From NCBI RefSeq assembly GCF_027921745.1, contig NC_079238.1:3658001-3722000 (forward strand): DNA of 64,000 bases, in the 5' to 3' direction. Source of the DNA: Schizosaccharomyces osmophilus (lineage: Eukaryota; Ascomycota; Schizosaccharomycetes; Schizosaccharomycetales; Schizosaccharomycetaceae). The position numbers were made by a program, and so were the translations under genes. Below are positions 31,169 through 43,173 of the stretch, one piece after another (within the stretch, counting starts at the first letter, position 1; every line of letters starts with the position of its first letter). Below the pieces are notes generated by a model. It did no database searches. It was not told the origin of the DNA and saw only the letters and a program-made list of their open reading frames with translations.

Positions 31169-34100
31169 ATGAGTTTACAAACCCTAACGAAGAGCATTCG
31201 AGACAAGAATGGAAATCGCGTAGAACAAGTCGAGCTGGCACACAATTTATGCCATAACAATATTCCGACTTACTTTCCCAATAAAGAAGAGTTTGTGGTA
31301 ACATTCTTGTTAGACAGACTTAAAGAAGACACAAAAAATGGGTAAGTATTTCGTGCAGTAATGCCTTCAAACTTCTAATCTTTGCAGACAATATGAAACG
31401 TGCCTGAACAATAAATACTGGGACTTACTATTATTTGTATGGAATTCAGATAAAATCTCGATCAGTTTTAAGGTGAATTCAGTTCGAAGACAACCTATTC
31501 TACCAATTATTATCGATGTACTTGATGTCCTGAGTACTCGATTTGACAAGTCCATTTTTCTGAGTGTATGCGAAAATTTTGTTACTATCTATAGCTCTTC
31601 TGATATTCTGTTTTCTTCCAGGTCCTTCCCTGATCAAGTATCTGACTTATTATCACGGTTCTGCCATATCTTTGCTCTACATCGTAACAATGCTGATAAT
31701 GATTTTGCGGATAATCGTATTCAGAAGGTATTTTGCAAGCTTATTTCGTCTTCATTGCGTGCAACGTCCAATACTCTGAAAGCTAGTGTATATTTTTTAA
31801 GTCATTCACTGAAAGGGATCTTGCAGCTTCTTTCAAGTGCCGATGCAGAAAATAAGAATTACGAATTTATCAAAAGTATTTTGACAACCTGCATACTTAG
31901 TCCCTTCACGCTGGAGGCGCTAGTCGCCAAAAAGGAGAGCAATGAAGACCTCTATTCTCTTTTTCGAAACATTCCTGTTGATCAAGTGGATTTAAAATCT
32001 ATTCCACGCCTTTTCAAAATCTTTTTAGATTGTATCTCCTCATTTTTGTCGGATTCAGGGAAGCATATTTCACAGCAAAAAGCTTCTGATCTCATTTATA
32101 AGCTATATGTTGAACATATGAAATTTCTTTTGACTAATGTAACGGCTTCCAAAGCCACTGTTTTTGAGGCTTTTCGTATGCTTTGTGAAATGCTTGAATC
32201 CGATAAGGTTCATCGAGGAAATCCCGACAAACCGACTTTCGATACTTTGGTAACACTTGCAAGACTATGCATGGATAACTTATCCACAGAAGATATTAGA
32301 CCAACTATTTGGAATATTTTTGCATCCTTATTGAATATCGATATTGATTCAGTTTTGCCATTGGCGAACGAACTTTGGAATTTCATTGATCTTTCTAAAC
32401 CAGAAGAAAATCAAAGTATCCTTGTGTACTTACAAAGATTAATTAATGCCCATGTACGAGCAAGAAGCTTTTCCGACTTTTGTTCTGGTTGGAATGACTC
32501 ATTACTTAGATCAACCAGCTTACATACAATATATTTTGGTCATGAGCTTGTGCGTATGGTATCTGCATCTGTGGAAATAGCGTTTACTCCTTCCTCTTTG
32601 AATGATTTGATCTCAAAACTGTTATCTTCCGTTATGAACACAACTTCAGAATCTCGTTACAATCCGCTTCTGCTTTACTACTCTGTCCTTTATGGAATTA
32701 AATCGCGTCATTACGTTGAATCCATTGAAGAAAGGTTGAACGATTTTTATCATCAAATTTTTTTCCCTTGCTTGTCCACGGATTTTAAGGATTTGAAAAA
32801 GCACTCTAGAAATGTTCTGTTAATGTCTCATTATGTCAACATGGATAAGTCACCTTCATATTTGAAAACCACTTATTCTGAAACCGCTCCTGTACTTTTA
32901 AGTTTATTAGACAGTGTCTCAGAAGAATCTGCTGATCATACATGGTCCTTGCAAGTTCTCATATGTTATTTTGAAAAACTACGCCTTAAGGAGGAAAAAT
33001 TATTTGATGAAAAAACTTTCTCTTCGGTTATAAAGTCTTCAATTTCCCGTTCAGTACTATATTTGGATTCTCAAGGTCTTTCTGACTTGATGGAGTTGAC
33101 AGTTGTCGATACTTCTTCTTGTGGCTTAACAACCACCTTACTGCTTAGATGGTTACGGCCCATTAACCTCTATTTATCGAGGGATGAAGTAAAAAGCTGG
33201 TTGTTAAAAGTTTGTGGAAAGCTATTAAGGATTTCATTTTCACCTAAAACTCAAGATGAGACACTGCTTCTGGAAGCTTGGAGATTATTTCTGCAAAGTT
33301 CTGAGACATACGAGCTCCCTGTGATTTTTGATGGTCTTTTAAGTACGTTTTCTCGTCTTATTTATCCCGAGGACGTCCCTAGTACTTCCGATGTAGTCAG
33401 TGTATACGAATCTAATAAGGAGATTACTTTAAAATTTACCCCGGAAAGCCTTGAATTTGTTTTGAACTGTTTAAAGTATCTTCCATTAAGATGTATTCAG
33501 AAACAATATCGTGTCCGTATACTGAACATCTTGTGCTCCTTCAGAAGGAATTTACTAATAGACCAGCCTGGTACTAAACATTCATTATACTCAGTGCTGG
33601 CAAGGCTCGTGCAAGTTCCTTGCTCTGCTGCATTGTATAACTGTTACCAAATTGTTTATCAAATTATCAATGACTTAAATCCAGAGACATCGGAAAAGTA
33701 CGAGAAAGATATAAAGCTGACGATCAAATATTGGATTGCGCACATCGATAGCGAAAATAAAACTAATGTACTGAATAATCTTATAGGATTCTTTCTTGAA
33801 AATCAAGAGCAGGTGCCTATGTATGGTATGAGCATTTTCTTAAATGAACTGGTGCAATATTTTCCAAATTTTCGACAAGTACCGAAGGATGAAGAAGTCG
33901 TTTCCAAGATCAGACTTTGTTCAGGAATAATTTTGAATAAGGTTTCGTATATTTTGGATAAATTTGACATTTCACATATAGCAGTATTGACAAAATTATT
34001 GGAATGTTGCAATTCCTTTCTGCGCACATTTCAACCGGCAGAAACCGAACAAAAATTATACCATAAGGTCAGGACAAGTGTTGAGGCCGCGGCCTCTTCG

Positions 34101-35183
34101 TTGAATGCTGCTGACTTTGATCTTTCATTTCTCGAGGCATGGATATCGTACCAGTCGTTGCTGGTTAATGATAAACTCGACTTTTTGAAATTGATTGCAC
34201 AGTTGGTTTTTTATCGAAGGTTACTTCATGAATTTACTTTAAGAAGTACAGATATCGAGAGTGCTATATCTAAGTTGACTTTAGATGACTGTTCCGGCGT
34301 TATTGCTGAAGTTTTGTCAGCCATTTTACATACTCATGATGCGTCAGATCACTCAATTTTGTTGAAAGTTATCACCTTGATAGCTAAGTGCTCCGATATC
34401 TTTGAAGTCAATAAAGGTATGACTACTTTGGTACTATGCCTTTGTTCTGGACTACTTACACAAAGGGATGAAACTGATGTGACCACCATTCTTTCTATAT
34501 TGGACGTGTTGGACGTTTTTGCAAACAAAAGTTCCAAGGTATGCAACGTTGATTCTTTTAATTTTATCTTATCGAGCCTGTCCTCAATATTGAGTCCGCA
34601 AAAATCATTGACATCTTCATATGACGAGAATTTGATTGTTTCTAGAATTATTTCCGTGTTAAGAGGAATGCTTTATAACCATCGTTCTTACATGAGCGGT
34701 CGCTTTCATGTGCTTTTTGGCATTCTTAAAAAAATCCTACATTGCATGTTCAAGAAAACCACAAATTCTTTCTTTAAGGCTGACGCTGTACTAAGTACGC
34801 CGAAATGGTTTAAGTCGTCAATGGTAATTTCTGATTATAACGTAATAGCATTTTCAAGGCTATTAAATACCTGGATGAATCCAAATTTAATGCATGATTC
34901 AAATAAAAAAGCATCTACATTAACAGACAGTGAAAGGCAATTTATTAAAGCATCAACGAAACATTTCGTCTTTCTTTTAATCGAATTTCTTTCGCTTCAG
35001 GTTGTTTTTATGATTGATCTGGACACAAAAGAACGCCTTACAGAGACATTTTATTCGGTTTATGGTAACTTGTCCACTTACGAAAAGCATATGGCTTCCA
35101 CATCAATGAATGCTCCAACAAGATCTTTGTTCCACAAGTTTGTTGATAATTGGTCGCGTTTTGCAAAATGGCAAGAATCATAA
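31169..35183 (+). CDS. urb2: Ribosome biogenesis protein Urb2 (Npa2)
   Basis: Two exons, 31169-31341 and 31388-35183, giving 1322 aa. The 46-nt intron runs from GTAAGT to CTTCTAATCTTTGCAG. The protein is a long, almost motif-free run of amphipathic helices, as expected of Urb2/Npa2. The C-terminal about 70 residues (KHFVFLLIEFLSLQ, then LTETFYSVYGNLSTYEK and WSRFAKWQES) match the style of the Urb2 C-terminal domain. Urb2 is a nucleolar scaffold needed for early 27S pre-rRNA maturation together with Urb1/Npa1, Dbp6 and Rsa3. The name leans on that end and on its place upstream of vps45, as I recall for S. pombe. It ends 31 nt from the vps45 stop. Confidence 0.8.
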
Positions 35184-35214
35184 TTACATTAAGAAAAAAC
35201 TCATTAAGGGAGGT

Positions 35215-37031
35215 TTATTTAATTCTCGAAGCCATGTACATAATATCCTAAAAATTTTGGTTAGATAGGAATTAGTAATATAAGTGTATTCAATTTGAAC
35301 TTACATCAATGTAGGAAGAAGAATTATGGATCGTCGTTCCGGCTAAGACCACTCGAATTCCAGGATGTGTGGCATTAATTTCTGAAATAAAACGGGCTTC
35401 TTCATACGTGGCACCACCGACCATCATAATAATAATATCCTGAGGTTTTTCATGAACATTATGAGCCGTGGCACCAACGTTATAGTATGGATGTGTACTT
35501 TCCTTAAGTTTCCCTTGAATTAAGTCTTCAACAATGGTTTTGAGGAAGGGACTGTGTTGAATATAAACATTCTCTACACCCCGAAGTCCTTTAAACCCAC
35601 TACGGGCTCTCGAAAAAATGTTTGACGGAGGGAAAATATCACCTTGGCGAGCACCGGCTCCTGAAAGGTGTAATAAAGTTGGAATGATAGCAGCTTTCAT
35701 GGGACTCACACCATTCGCCAACAACAAACCCTGAAGAGAAGTTACTTTCGCAGGATCAATCTTCTCGAAACGTAGCGCATACAGGGTAGCCAAACGAAGT
35801 TTTGTATTTTCCGAGATACCAGAGGATATCAATTTTTGAATGTAAGAAAAGTCAATAGTTTCAGCTTCATTGCAAACCATTGATTGCTCTATTTCGCCTA
35901 TTTCCAAAAGGTTCTCCTGTTGAACTTTCAATGAAATTTCGCTAACTAAAGACACATGCTTGTTTACATTTCCGGAAAGCCTCCTGTATTCAGGATAAGT
36001 TTCTAGAAACTGTTTCATGTCAGCAATACTTTCAATTTCGTTAGCCTTCTTCGTAGACTTCGTTTGTAAATGAGAGACATATTCTTTGATTTTAGCACCA
36101 AGCTTTCCGAAATTATCAAAACGTGTTTCACTATAAAATGGGTCAAGAACCGGATTTAAGACAATTTCAGTTGTTTCGCCCGGCAAGCTGGTATTCTGGA
36201 AACTCACACGTCCATTATTTATTCCAAAAAGCTCGTGAACCATGGCTTGGTATGTCCATTGTGTTAATAGAGGGGTAATTGGATCATTCTTTCTGTCCAA
36301 TATAAGTAATATGGAAGGAGTATCAGACTTTCGGAAATTAAAAAGCTGGGCTTCATCTTGTGTAATGTATTCAACTTCTTCAGCAAGCTTTAAGCTAAGG
36401 AAACTATTTACATCGTAACGAATCAAAGGTTTCTTTTTTAAAGATAGTAAAAGTGAGATCAAGCCTTGCTGAGTACGTTCTAAGGAAGAATCCAACCATG
36501 AATCTGGCGTGTTGTCAATTACGTGAGGTACATTCAAAGATGCAAGGTCATTATTTACTACCAAATAGTCCAGAAAGATTTCCTAAGAAGTATGTTAATC
36601 GCGTTTGCAAAGGGGAAGCCTTACCTGAACACTTTTCACCACCTCAAAATCATCAGACTCAGCCAGTCGCTCTAGAAAGCTTTTGGATAAGATGTTGGTA
36701 AAGTATAAATGGTACTCTGAATATTTCGGATCACGTAACTCTTCACATAGAAAACGTAGAGTCTGAGAAGTTGGCCTCAAAAAAGCAATACATTTCAAGT
36801 GTCTAAGTTTCTCTCTTTGGTTTTCAACAAGGCTAGGAAAGTTTACAATTAGCTTGTACCTGAAAATGCGACTTACACAGTCAAATATATTTGTTGCTCT
36901 AGAAGGTTTGATTGAGTTATACTAGAAGAAACAATTTTAGTAGTTTCTCGCTCCAGTAAAAGGACCTTCAAGTCAGGGACCTCTTGAAACATTCGCTTGA
37001 AATACGATTGAGCAGACAGGTTCAAGTTCAT
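35215..37031 (-). CDS. vps45: SM (Sec1/Munc18) protein Vps45
   Basis: Four exons: 36877-37031, 36625-36832, 35305-36582 and 35215-35247, giving 557 aa. Introns are 44, 42 and 57 nt. The last exon encodes only DIMYMASRIK and is reached by TTTTTAG at 35248; without it the protein would lose its conserved C-terminus. Family motifs are QSYFKRMFQEVPDLK, HLKCIAFLRPTSQT, LRDPKYSEYHLYFTN, LDRKNDPITPLLTQWTYQAMVHEL and GGATYEEA (the long one broken across about residues 230-255). Vps45 binds the Tlg2/Pep12-type syntaxins and chaperones SNARE assembly between Golgi and endosome. Start at 37031 is the first ATG giving MNLNLSAQSYF. Confidence 0.96.
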
Positions 37032-37612
37032 TTTTCGTTTTTCGTGTAAAATAAGGGAACCTACTAAAAAATGATTTAAAAGATAAGCTTTTGGGGTTTT
37101 ACTCACGATTTGAGGTTCAGTTCTTTCCCAATTCTTCAGACGATGAGTGCATATGGATCAATTGAAACCCAATATCTTGCAATAAATAACTAATCTGAAA
37201 TTCCTAATACTTAAAAAACTTGAAGGTCGATATTTTAAGCGCTACTGCCCGAGAAGCACGAGTTGAAGTAAAGGAGAAGAGTATCCACGTATAACACTTC
37301 ACAAATGACCAGCATAGTCAAGCTCGGATTCTAGCAATTTTACCAATTACAATACTAAAAGTACGAGAATTTACAATAAAATTTTTGAAGTCTCCAAATT
37401 GTTTGCTCTTTCACACAGTATCTCGTGACAATAACTTTGGTTTTGAAATTCACGAGAGCGTTCACAATACTTTAGGCTCATTCAGCATTCGAGACTATAC
37501 TACAAAGAAACTGCTATATATTTGCGGTCCACCTGAAGGCGAAATAGATACAAAACTTCTGTGAGCATCTTGTAGGATTAGAACTTTTCGTGAGGACAAA
37601 AGCCATTTCGAA
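37032..37612. other. Divergent promoter vps45 / G-patch gene
   Basis: A 581-nt gap between two genes pointing apart. No TATA box, repeat or open frame worth calling. Confidence 0.45.
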
Positions 37613-38476
37613 ATGTCTTTCTCTTTATATGACGGCTTGGATTCAAAGACACTTGATGAAATTGCTGAGGAGAGTGCAAAGGCCAAAAAAAAGGATAAAA
37701 GCATTGAGCATCCCTACGAAGCATCCACTCCCTTAAGTCCAAAGGAATTAAAACCCTCTCCTTTGAAGACTACTCAACCTCCATCGTCTTTACATTTTAT
37801 GCCTATGGTGAGGAGGAATAAACCAAACAAGAAAAAACAACTTAGCAGGCTATCAAACAAAGCGATCCCACAATCCCCTACACCAATTGATAATGTTCAT
37901 GATATTTCTTTGACTGATGCTTTATCCACACATGAAGCTACTGGCTCTAATCTTCAGAATGAATCTCTAGAAAGGACACTACCATCTTTTGGATCAAATG
38001 ATGATTCTTTGATTTCTTCTTTTGAGGTGGAAGAAATATATTCAGAGCTTTATAATCCTCTAAATCCTACAAGTTATGATAATTATAAAAAGTCTGAATT
38101 TGGAAAAGCCATGGAACACGAATGGAACTTGTATGTTTTGCAAAATCCTTCCCTGGCTATTGAGGCTAGGAATGCAGGGTTAGCTCAGTCTTCTAAATCT
38201 GGAATTGGTCCTCCTCCGGTCTTGTTAGAGGACACGACAATAAGTAACTCCATTTACTCTAATGCTTCGATGCCTAAAATAGACCAACCTTCTGTCTCTT
38301 TGATGGAATCACCAAAAGGTAAACCAACGAAAAATTATGGAAAAATTCTATTAAAGAAATTCGGTTGGAATGAAGGCCAAGGTTTGGGTCTCTTAAATCA
38401 GGGAATCCGTAATCCATTACAAACCAATCGTTCTAGTAGATTTGAAGAAGTTAAAGGTCCCAAGGACGATAGCTAG
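37613..38476 (+). CDS. G-patch protein, probable splicing factor of the SPF45 type
   Basis: One exon of 287 aa. The first two thirds are hydrophilic, with basic stretches (RRNKPNKKKQLSRL) and many Ser/Pro. The G-patch lies near residues 240-275 (NYGKILLKKFGWNEGQGLG, then NPLQT), with the expected spaced glycines and aromatic residue. G-patches bind and activate DEAH helicases or RNA. The S. pombe gene at the same place is annotated, as I recall, as a predicted G-patch RNA-binding protein. There is no C-terminal RRM here, so it is shorter than human SPF45. Confidence 0.85.
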   Translation: MSFSLYDGLDSKTLDEIAEESAKAKKKDKSIEHPYEASTPLSPKELKPSPLKTTQPPSSLHFMPMVRRNKPNKKKQLSRLSNKAIPQSPTPIDNVHDISLTDALSTHEATGSNLQNESLERTLPSFGSNDDSLISSFEVEEIYSELYNPLNPTSYDNYKKSEFGKAMEHEWNLYVLQNPSLAIEARNAGLAQSSKSGIGPPPVLLEDTTISNSIYSNASMPKIDQPSVSLMESPKGKPTKNYGKILLKKFGWNEGQGLGLLNQGIRNPLQTNRSSRFEEVKGPKDDS

Positions 38477-38630
38477 AAAGGCGTTGAGGTGTAAGTATAC
38501 AGCGTTATTCGACAAATTTTGGGTAGGTTATTTTCCCAACCTACATTTATAAGTGGCACTTTTAATTGCTTCATATTTCTTTAGTGATCTTTAGGATTGG
38601 GATATGTATGTAAGTTCATTCTTCATTTCA

Positions 38631-40766
38631 TCACTTTTTGAATCTGATCTGATGAATGTTTGGATTAAAAAGTTGATGTATAGGGCTAGAGATTTTTTCT
38701 ACAAGTGATGCTGCTTCTTCCGTCCTTTGGTTCGCGTAACCTGTACATTCTAATTCAATTCTCGTGAAAAGACCAAGTAACCGAGTGCCAAAATTAACTC
38801 CATTTTCGATTCTGTTCAGGACTTCCCAGTATAGCTCATACGTTTCATATAGTTCTTGTAATTTCTGCATCATGGATTTTTTCTTCTGCCTTTCATTATA
38901 TGCATAGACCAAATTGTCAACTAACTTGCAAATCGCGTCAAATAGCCTCGTTTGTGACCTTTGCTGTTCTTTCGCATTCCATAGGTTACTAAGCTCTTTT
39001 TCAAATTTTGATACCAGAACACTTGGATCAGCAGACTTTGAAGAAGCCACCTTAGTAAAATATTGAGGCTCAATGTCGTGTAAGCGAATTAGTGACCTTT
39101 TTTCTTTTATATCTTCCCAACTTTGGATTTCATTATTCACCGTCGATAAAATACTTATTTCAAGGGAGCTCAATGTCTCGTCCGTTGGAGAAAGTTTAAT
39201 AAATAAAAGTTCGGGTTCGGTTGTAAGGTAAATGGGATTAATCCTGTCAGAAAGCTTTTTAGTATCATTCACTAGATTTTCAAAGTTGATGAGATTGATC
39301 CTCAAAGACTCCAACTCATTTCTTAATTCTCTGGATGCAGTTTCGCTCGATACTCTTTTCCATCTATCAGCCCCAAATTTTAATTTGAAGAAATCATCTT
39401 TTTCTTTTTCATTACTTAAAATATCATGACATTGATGAAATGTATTTGATACATCCTTGAATAGGGTCATTAAAGAAGCAGCCCGGGTTTTTAAAAGTTC
39501 GTGTCCACCCGATTCCTTAATTCTATCGTACTTTTCCCCAATGTCCCGTAATTTCAATGCGGACTCATTATTATTACAATAATAGTAAGCAATATGGTTT
39601 TTTAGGCCGTTCACAGTGTCATCTCCCTCGGCAGTTAAGTTCGACATATCATTCTCATAAGCCTCTAATACAACCTTTGCTTTGTCATGAAATTGTTTCC
39701 ATCTTCTTCGATCCTCACTAACAATGATGGAAGGAAAGTATGTATATGTCTTTGATGGACTGCTTAAAAAATCGGGAATTACTGGCTGTACCATAATCAC
39801 AGAATCACACCTAGCGATATCCTGTATTGAAGGAACTTGCTCAAGATGAATAAAGTCGTTGTCTCGCTTTGCTTGTCGAACCTGATTGTCCAAATCAGAT
39901 GATAGAATTTCCAATTTTTCATAAACTTTTATGGAAGTTGGTACATCAAACCGCTTTTTCAGGGCCTTCTTGCAATAATGTGAGGCAAGTTCGAGAAACG
40001 CAATTTGTTTCCCATACATATACTTGCTAACAGCATCTTGAGACAAATAAAAGAAAGAGCTTGCATGGTAATATAAAGATTCAAGGAATGTTACATGTAC
40101 AAAGTAACTCTGGGCTCCTGTCGAATTCTCAAAACAATAGTGAGCATCATCATATAAGGTTGCAATTCCCGTTGCTAACTTCGAAAGTGTTAAATCTCGT
40201 ATACTATTAGTCAACAGTCCTTTATGGTACACAAGAGATTGGGCTTGTGCCAGAAAGCAATGCTCCCAGGCTTTAATAAGAGAGTTTTCAAAATCCAAAG
40301 AGCTAGGGTAAAGACAGTGTTTACCTACGAAACTAAAAGATCCAGCGCAAAATTGTAAAAACTGATGAGCTTGAGCAAAGTTGGGTTCTTGCTTCAGCAA
40401 ACAGGCCTTAGCTTCAGCTTGGTATACGTTTGCCACTCTATATACGAAATTAGCTTTCTCGAAGCAGATATCACTAAACTCTTCTAGTTGATTTGGAGAA
40501 CAAGACAGACTCCATGTAAAACTAGAAGGAGCTGACCCTGTAAGCTTTTCTTCAAGGGTGTCAAGCATCTTGCAGTATACGTTTGCTACTTGCAGGTCTT
40601 GGAAAGTAGGAAAATTAGTACAAAATTTTTTCCTTAAGCCCTGGAACTCTTCTAATTCTGCTTGCAGTCTTTCCTTCGATACAATTGGGCATTGACTTAG
40701 ATCTCGAATCCATACTTTGATATCAAGCGGCGATGCCTTCTTAATAGGAAGCTCAATAACATCCAT
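38631..40766 (-). CDS. rim20: BRO1-domain protein Rim20 (PalA)
   Basis: One exon of 711 aa starting at a true ATG (MDVIELPIKK). The first about 380 residues form a BRO1 domain: a boomerang of helices with the conserved SFTWSLSC stretch and a segment with Y-H/A-SSFFYLSQDA before the peptide-binding groove. The middle and C-terminal parts are coiled, corresponding to the V domain that binds YPxL motifs. Rim20/PalA bridges the ESCRT-III subunit Snf7 and the Rim101/PacC factor in pH signalling. It stands beside vps4, another ESCRT gene, with which it shares a divergent promoter. Confidence 0.9.
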   Translation of the reverse strand: MDVIELPIKKASPLDIKVWIRDLSQCPIVSKERLQAELEEFQGLRKKFCTNFPTFQDLQVANVYCKMLDTLEEKLTGSAPSSFTWSLSCSPNQLEEFSDICFEKANFVYRVANVYQAEAKACLLKQEPNFAQAHQFLQFCAGSFSFVGKHCLYPSSLDFENSLIKAWEHCFLAQAQSLVYHKGLLTNSIRDLTLSKLATGIATLYDDAHYCFENSTGAQSYFVHVTFLESLYYHASSFFYLSQDAVSKYMYGKQIAFLELASHYCKKALKKRFDVPTSIKVYEKLEILSSDLDNQVRQAKRDNDFIHLEQVPSIQDIARCDSVIMVQPVIPDFLSSPSKTYTYFPSIIVSEDRRRWKQFHDKAKVVLEAYENDMSNLTAEGDDTVNGLKNHIAYYYCNNNESALKLRDIGEKYDRIKESGGHELLKTRAASLMTLFKDVSNTFHQCHDILSNEKEKDDFFKLKFGADRWKRVSSETASRELRNELESLRINLINFENLVNDTKKLSDRINPIYLTTEPELLFIKLSPTDETLSSLEISILSTVNNEIQSWEDIKEKRSLIRLHDIEPQYFTKVASSKSADPSVLVSKFEKELSNLWNAKEQQRSQTRLFDAICKLVDNLVYAYNERQKKKSMMQKLQELYETYELYWEVLNRIENGVNFGTRLLGLFTRIELECTGYANQRTEEAASLVEKISSPIHQLFNPNIHQIRFKK

Positions 40767-41173
40767 TAAAAATGAAATTAATTACGTTATATTCGCTGTT
40801 ATATTTATGAAATACCTCGAATGTAATATTAGGAAGTTGCTTTCGAAGTTGTACCTAAATGCGTAATTGTTCAAAGATATGTGGAATTTAGCAGATAATA
40901 TATTATTTATCATGAAGACAGAACTTTGAAATGCTTTCAAATGAATCCTTGATCCTTAACTATAACATTCGTGGTAACTCAATGGAGTAAGTACAAAAGT
41001 ACCCATAGGTATTATTAGTACCCAAAACCTAGCAGTAACACCTTCGTCCATTGTTCACAAACTGTGTACTTCATTGCCTATAATACCCTGTAAATCAATA
41101 AAAATATAAATTGGTTTTATTTCTTCCTTCATTTCAACAATAAAAAGCATAAACAACGAAAAGAGACATTTAC
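40767..41173. other. Divergent promoter rim20 / vps4
   Basis: A 407-nt AT-rich gap. Its two flanking genes both act at ESCRT-III, so shared control is possible, but I see no shared motif. Confidence 0.45.
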
Positions 41174-42687
41174 ATGTCAAATCCGGATTGTCTGAGTGTA
41201 TGAGGGTGATATTTGACTTACTTTATTCAAGTCTTGCTAATGTAAAAATTTAGAAAGCTATATCCTTGGTAAAAACCGCCATTGATCATGATAATGCTGA
41301 GCGCTATGGAGATGCCTACAAGTATTATCAGAATGCTCTTGACTACTTTATGATGGCCTTAAAATGTATGTATATATAGGAAACCTTCTGTTCCGAAATT
41401 TAGGAAAGGAAGGACCAGACAGGATGCTGCTATGAAACTCGAATTGACTCATAAGTATCGAGCTCTAACTAAAAACATAGATGAGAAAAACGAAAAGTCT
41501 AAAGAAATCATACGAGGAAAGGTTTTAGAGTATTTGGATCGCGCGGAGAAACTGAAAACGTTCCTTCAGCAAAAGAGCAACCAGGTAGCCTCAAAGAGTA
41601 GTGCTTCTAGCGGTAATTTGGAAGGAAGCAATTCTCCGGCCGCTAGTGATGTTTTAGATTCAGAAGCTAAAAAACTTCGAGGCGCTCTTACCAGCGCAAT
41701 ATTAGTCGAAAAACCCGATGTTCGTTGGGAAGATATAGCTGGTTTGGAAAACGCAAAAGAAGCTTTAAAAGAAACGGTTCTCCTTCCTATTAAATTGCCG
41801 CAATTATTTTCGCGTAATCGAAAACCTTGGTCCGGAATTCTTCTCTATGGTCCTCCCGGAACAGGAAAGTCATATTTAGCTAAAGCGGTTGCTACTGAAG
41901 CTGGCTCTACATTCTTTTCCATTAGTTCATCCGATTTGGTGAGTAAATGGATGGGTGAGAGTGAAAGGTATGTAATTGACTGCAATTACAAGTGTGCTAA
42001 TTTTCATAAAGGCTTGTTCGACAACTATTTGAAATGGCGCGAGAACAAAGGCCTTCCATCATTTTTATTGATGAAATTGACTCACTTTGCGGTAGCAGAA
42101 GTGAGGGCGAAAGCGAGTCGTCTCGTAGAATTAAAACAGAGTTTTTAGTCCAAATGAACGGTGTAGGAAAAGACGAAAGCGGTGTATTAGTGTTGGGTGC
42201 TACCAATATTCCTTGGACACTGGATTCTGCCATTCGTCGTCGTTTCGAAAAACGAATTTATATCCCATTGCCTGGCTCATATGCTCGGTCTAAAATGTTT
42301 GAACTAAATGTAGGTGATATTCCTTCAGAACTAAAGTCTGGAGACTTCAAAGAACTCGCAAAAATGACGGAGGGCTACTCTGGTTCAGATATAGCTATTG
42401 TTGTTCGAGATGCTATAATGGAGCCTGTGAGAAGAATTCATACTGCCACACATTTTAAAAAGGTCTTTTATGAGCCTTTGAAACGTACTATGGTTACTCC
42501 TTGTTCGCCGGGAGATTCAGAAGCTTATGCAGCTACATGGATGGACGTAAATGGTGGCGACATCTTAGAACCCCGTCTTACTGTACGTGATTTCTACAGT
42601 GCTGTTAAGAAGGTGAAACCTACCTTGAACGCTGGCGACATACAAAAGCACATTCAATTTACGAAAGACTTTGGCGCTGAAGGCTAA
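41174..42687 (+). CDS. vps4: AAA ATPase Vps4 (ESCRT disassembly)
   Basis: Four exons: 41174-41197, 41254-41365, 41481-41967 and 42012-42687, giving 432 aa. The first exon encodes only MSNPDCLS. Splicing restores the N-terminal MIT domain ([28 protein letters not shown] joined to [14 protein letters not shown]), a linker, and a single AAA module: Walker [24 protein letters not shown] joined to [12 protein letters not shown], Walker B IIFIDEID, and [13 protein letters not shown] with the arginine finger. Vps4 removes ESCRT-III filaments from endosomal membranes. Intron 2 (115 nt) stays open in frame with exon 3 and contains an ATG at 41432; its branch and acceptor are CTAACTAAAAACATAG. Confidence 0.96.
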
Positions 42688-43173
42688 TTTCACATACCTG
42701 TGAAAAGTTTTAGATTTCTAACGATTTGACACGTTCAAAAACTAATGTTTTAGTATCATATTAAACTGACTATGAGAATTGTAAAAAATAAAATAAAGCA
42801 GTCTTCTGTAAAGGTATGGTATCCACAGACATTATAAGATCAAAGCACAGGAAATAGAGAATCGCCAAAGCATCTATCATTGATACATTTTCATAACATT
42901 CATTGACGGAAGCCAGCATTCGAAGAACGTAGCACATTATTGATGCAGATTCATAAGCTCGTGCTATGTAGTGCAACGTATACTGACATAAACTTTCATA
43001 TAAACAGAACAAGTCCGAAAAACTAGATAGGGGGGTGCGTAAGCAAACCTATAAATTCGAACAAGTGCAACATTCGTCATGAAATGATTTGATTTTCTCT
43101 GAAATAATAAAAGAAATCGTATAAGGAAGAATAAAGTATAAAAGGGCGATAACAATTTTGAGGGTACAAGATT
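42688..43173. other. Convergent 3' region, vps4 / ptc3
   Basis: A 486-nt gap into which both genes run. AT-rich, with no open frame of interest; long enough for two separate 3' UTRs. Confidence 0.45.

Noticed and set aside
41432-42148. A separate AAA protein starting MKLELTHK
   Set aside because: This is vps4 intron 2 plus exon 3 plus intron 3 read as one frame; splicing gives a complete 432-aa Vps4.
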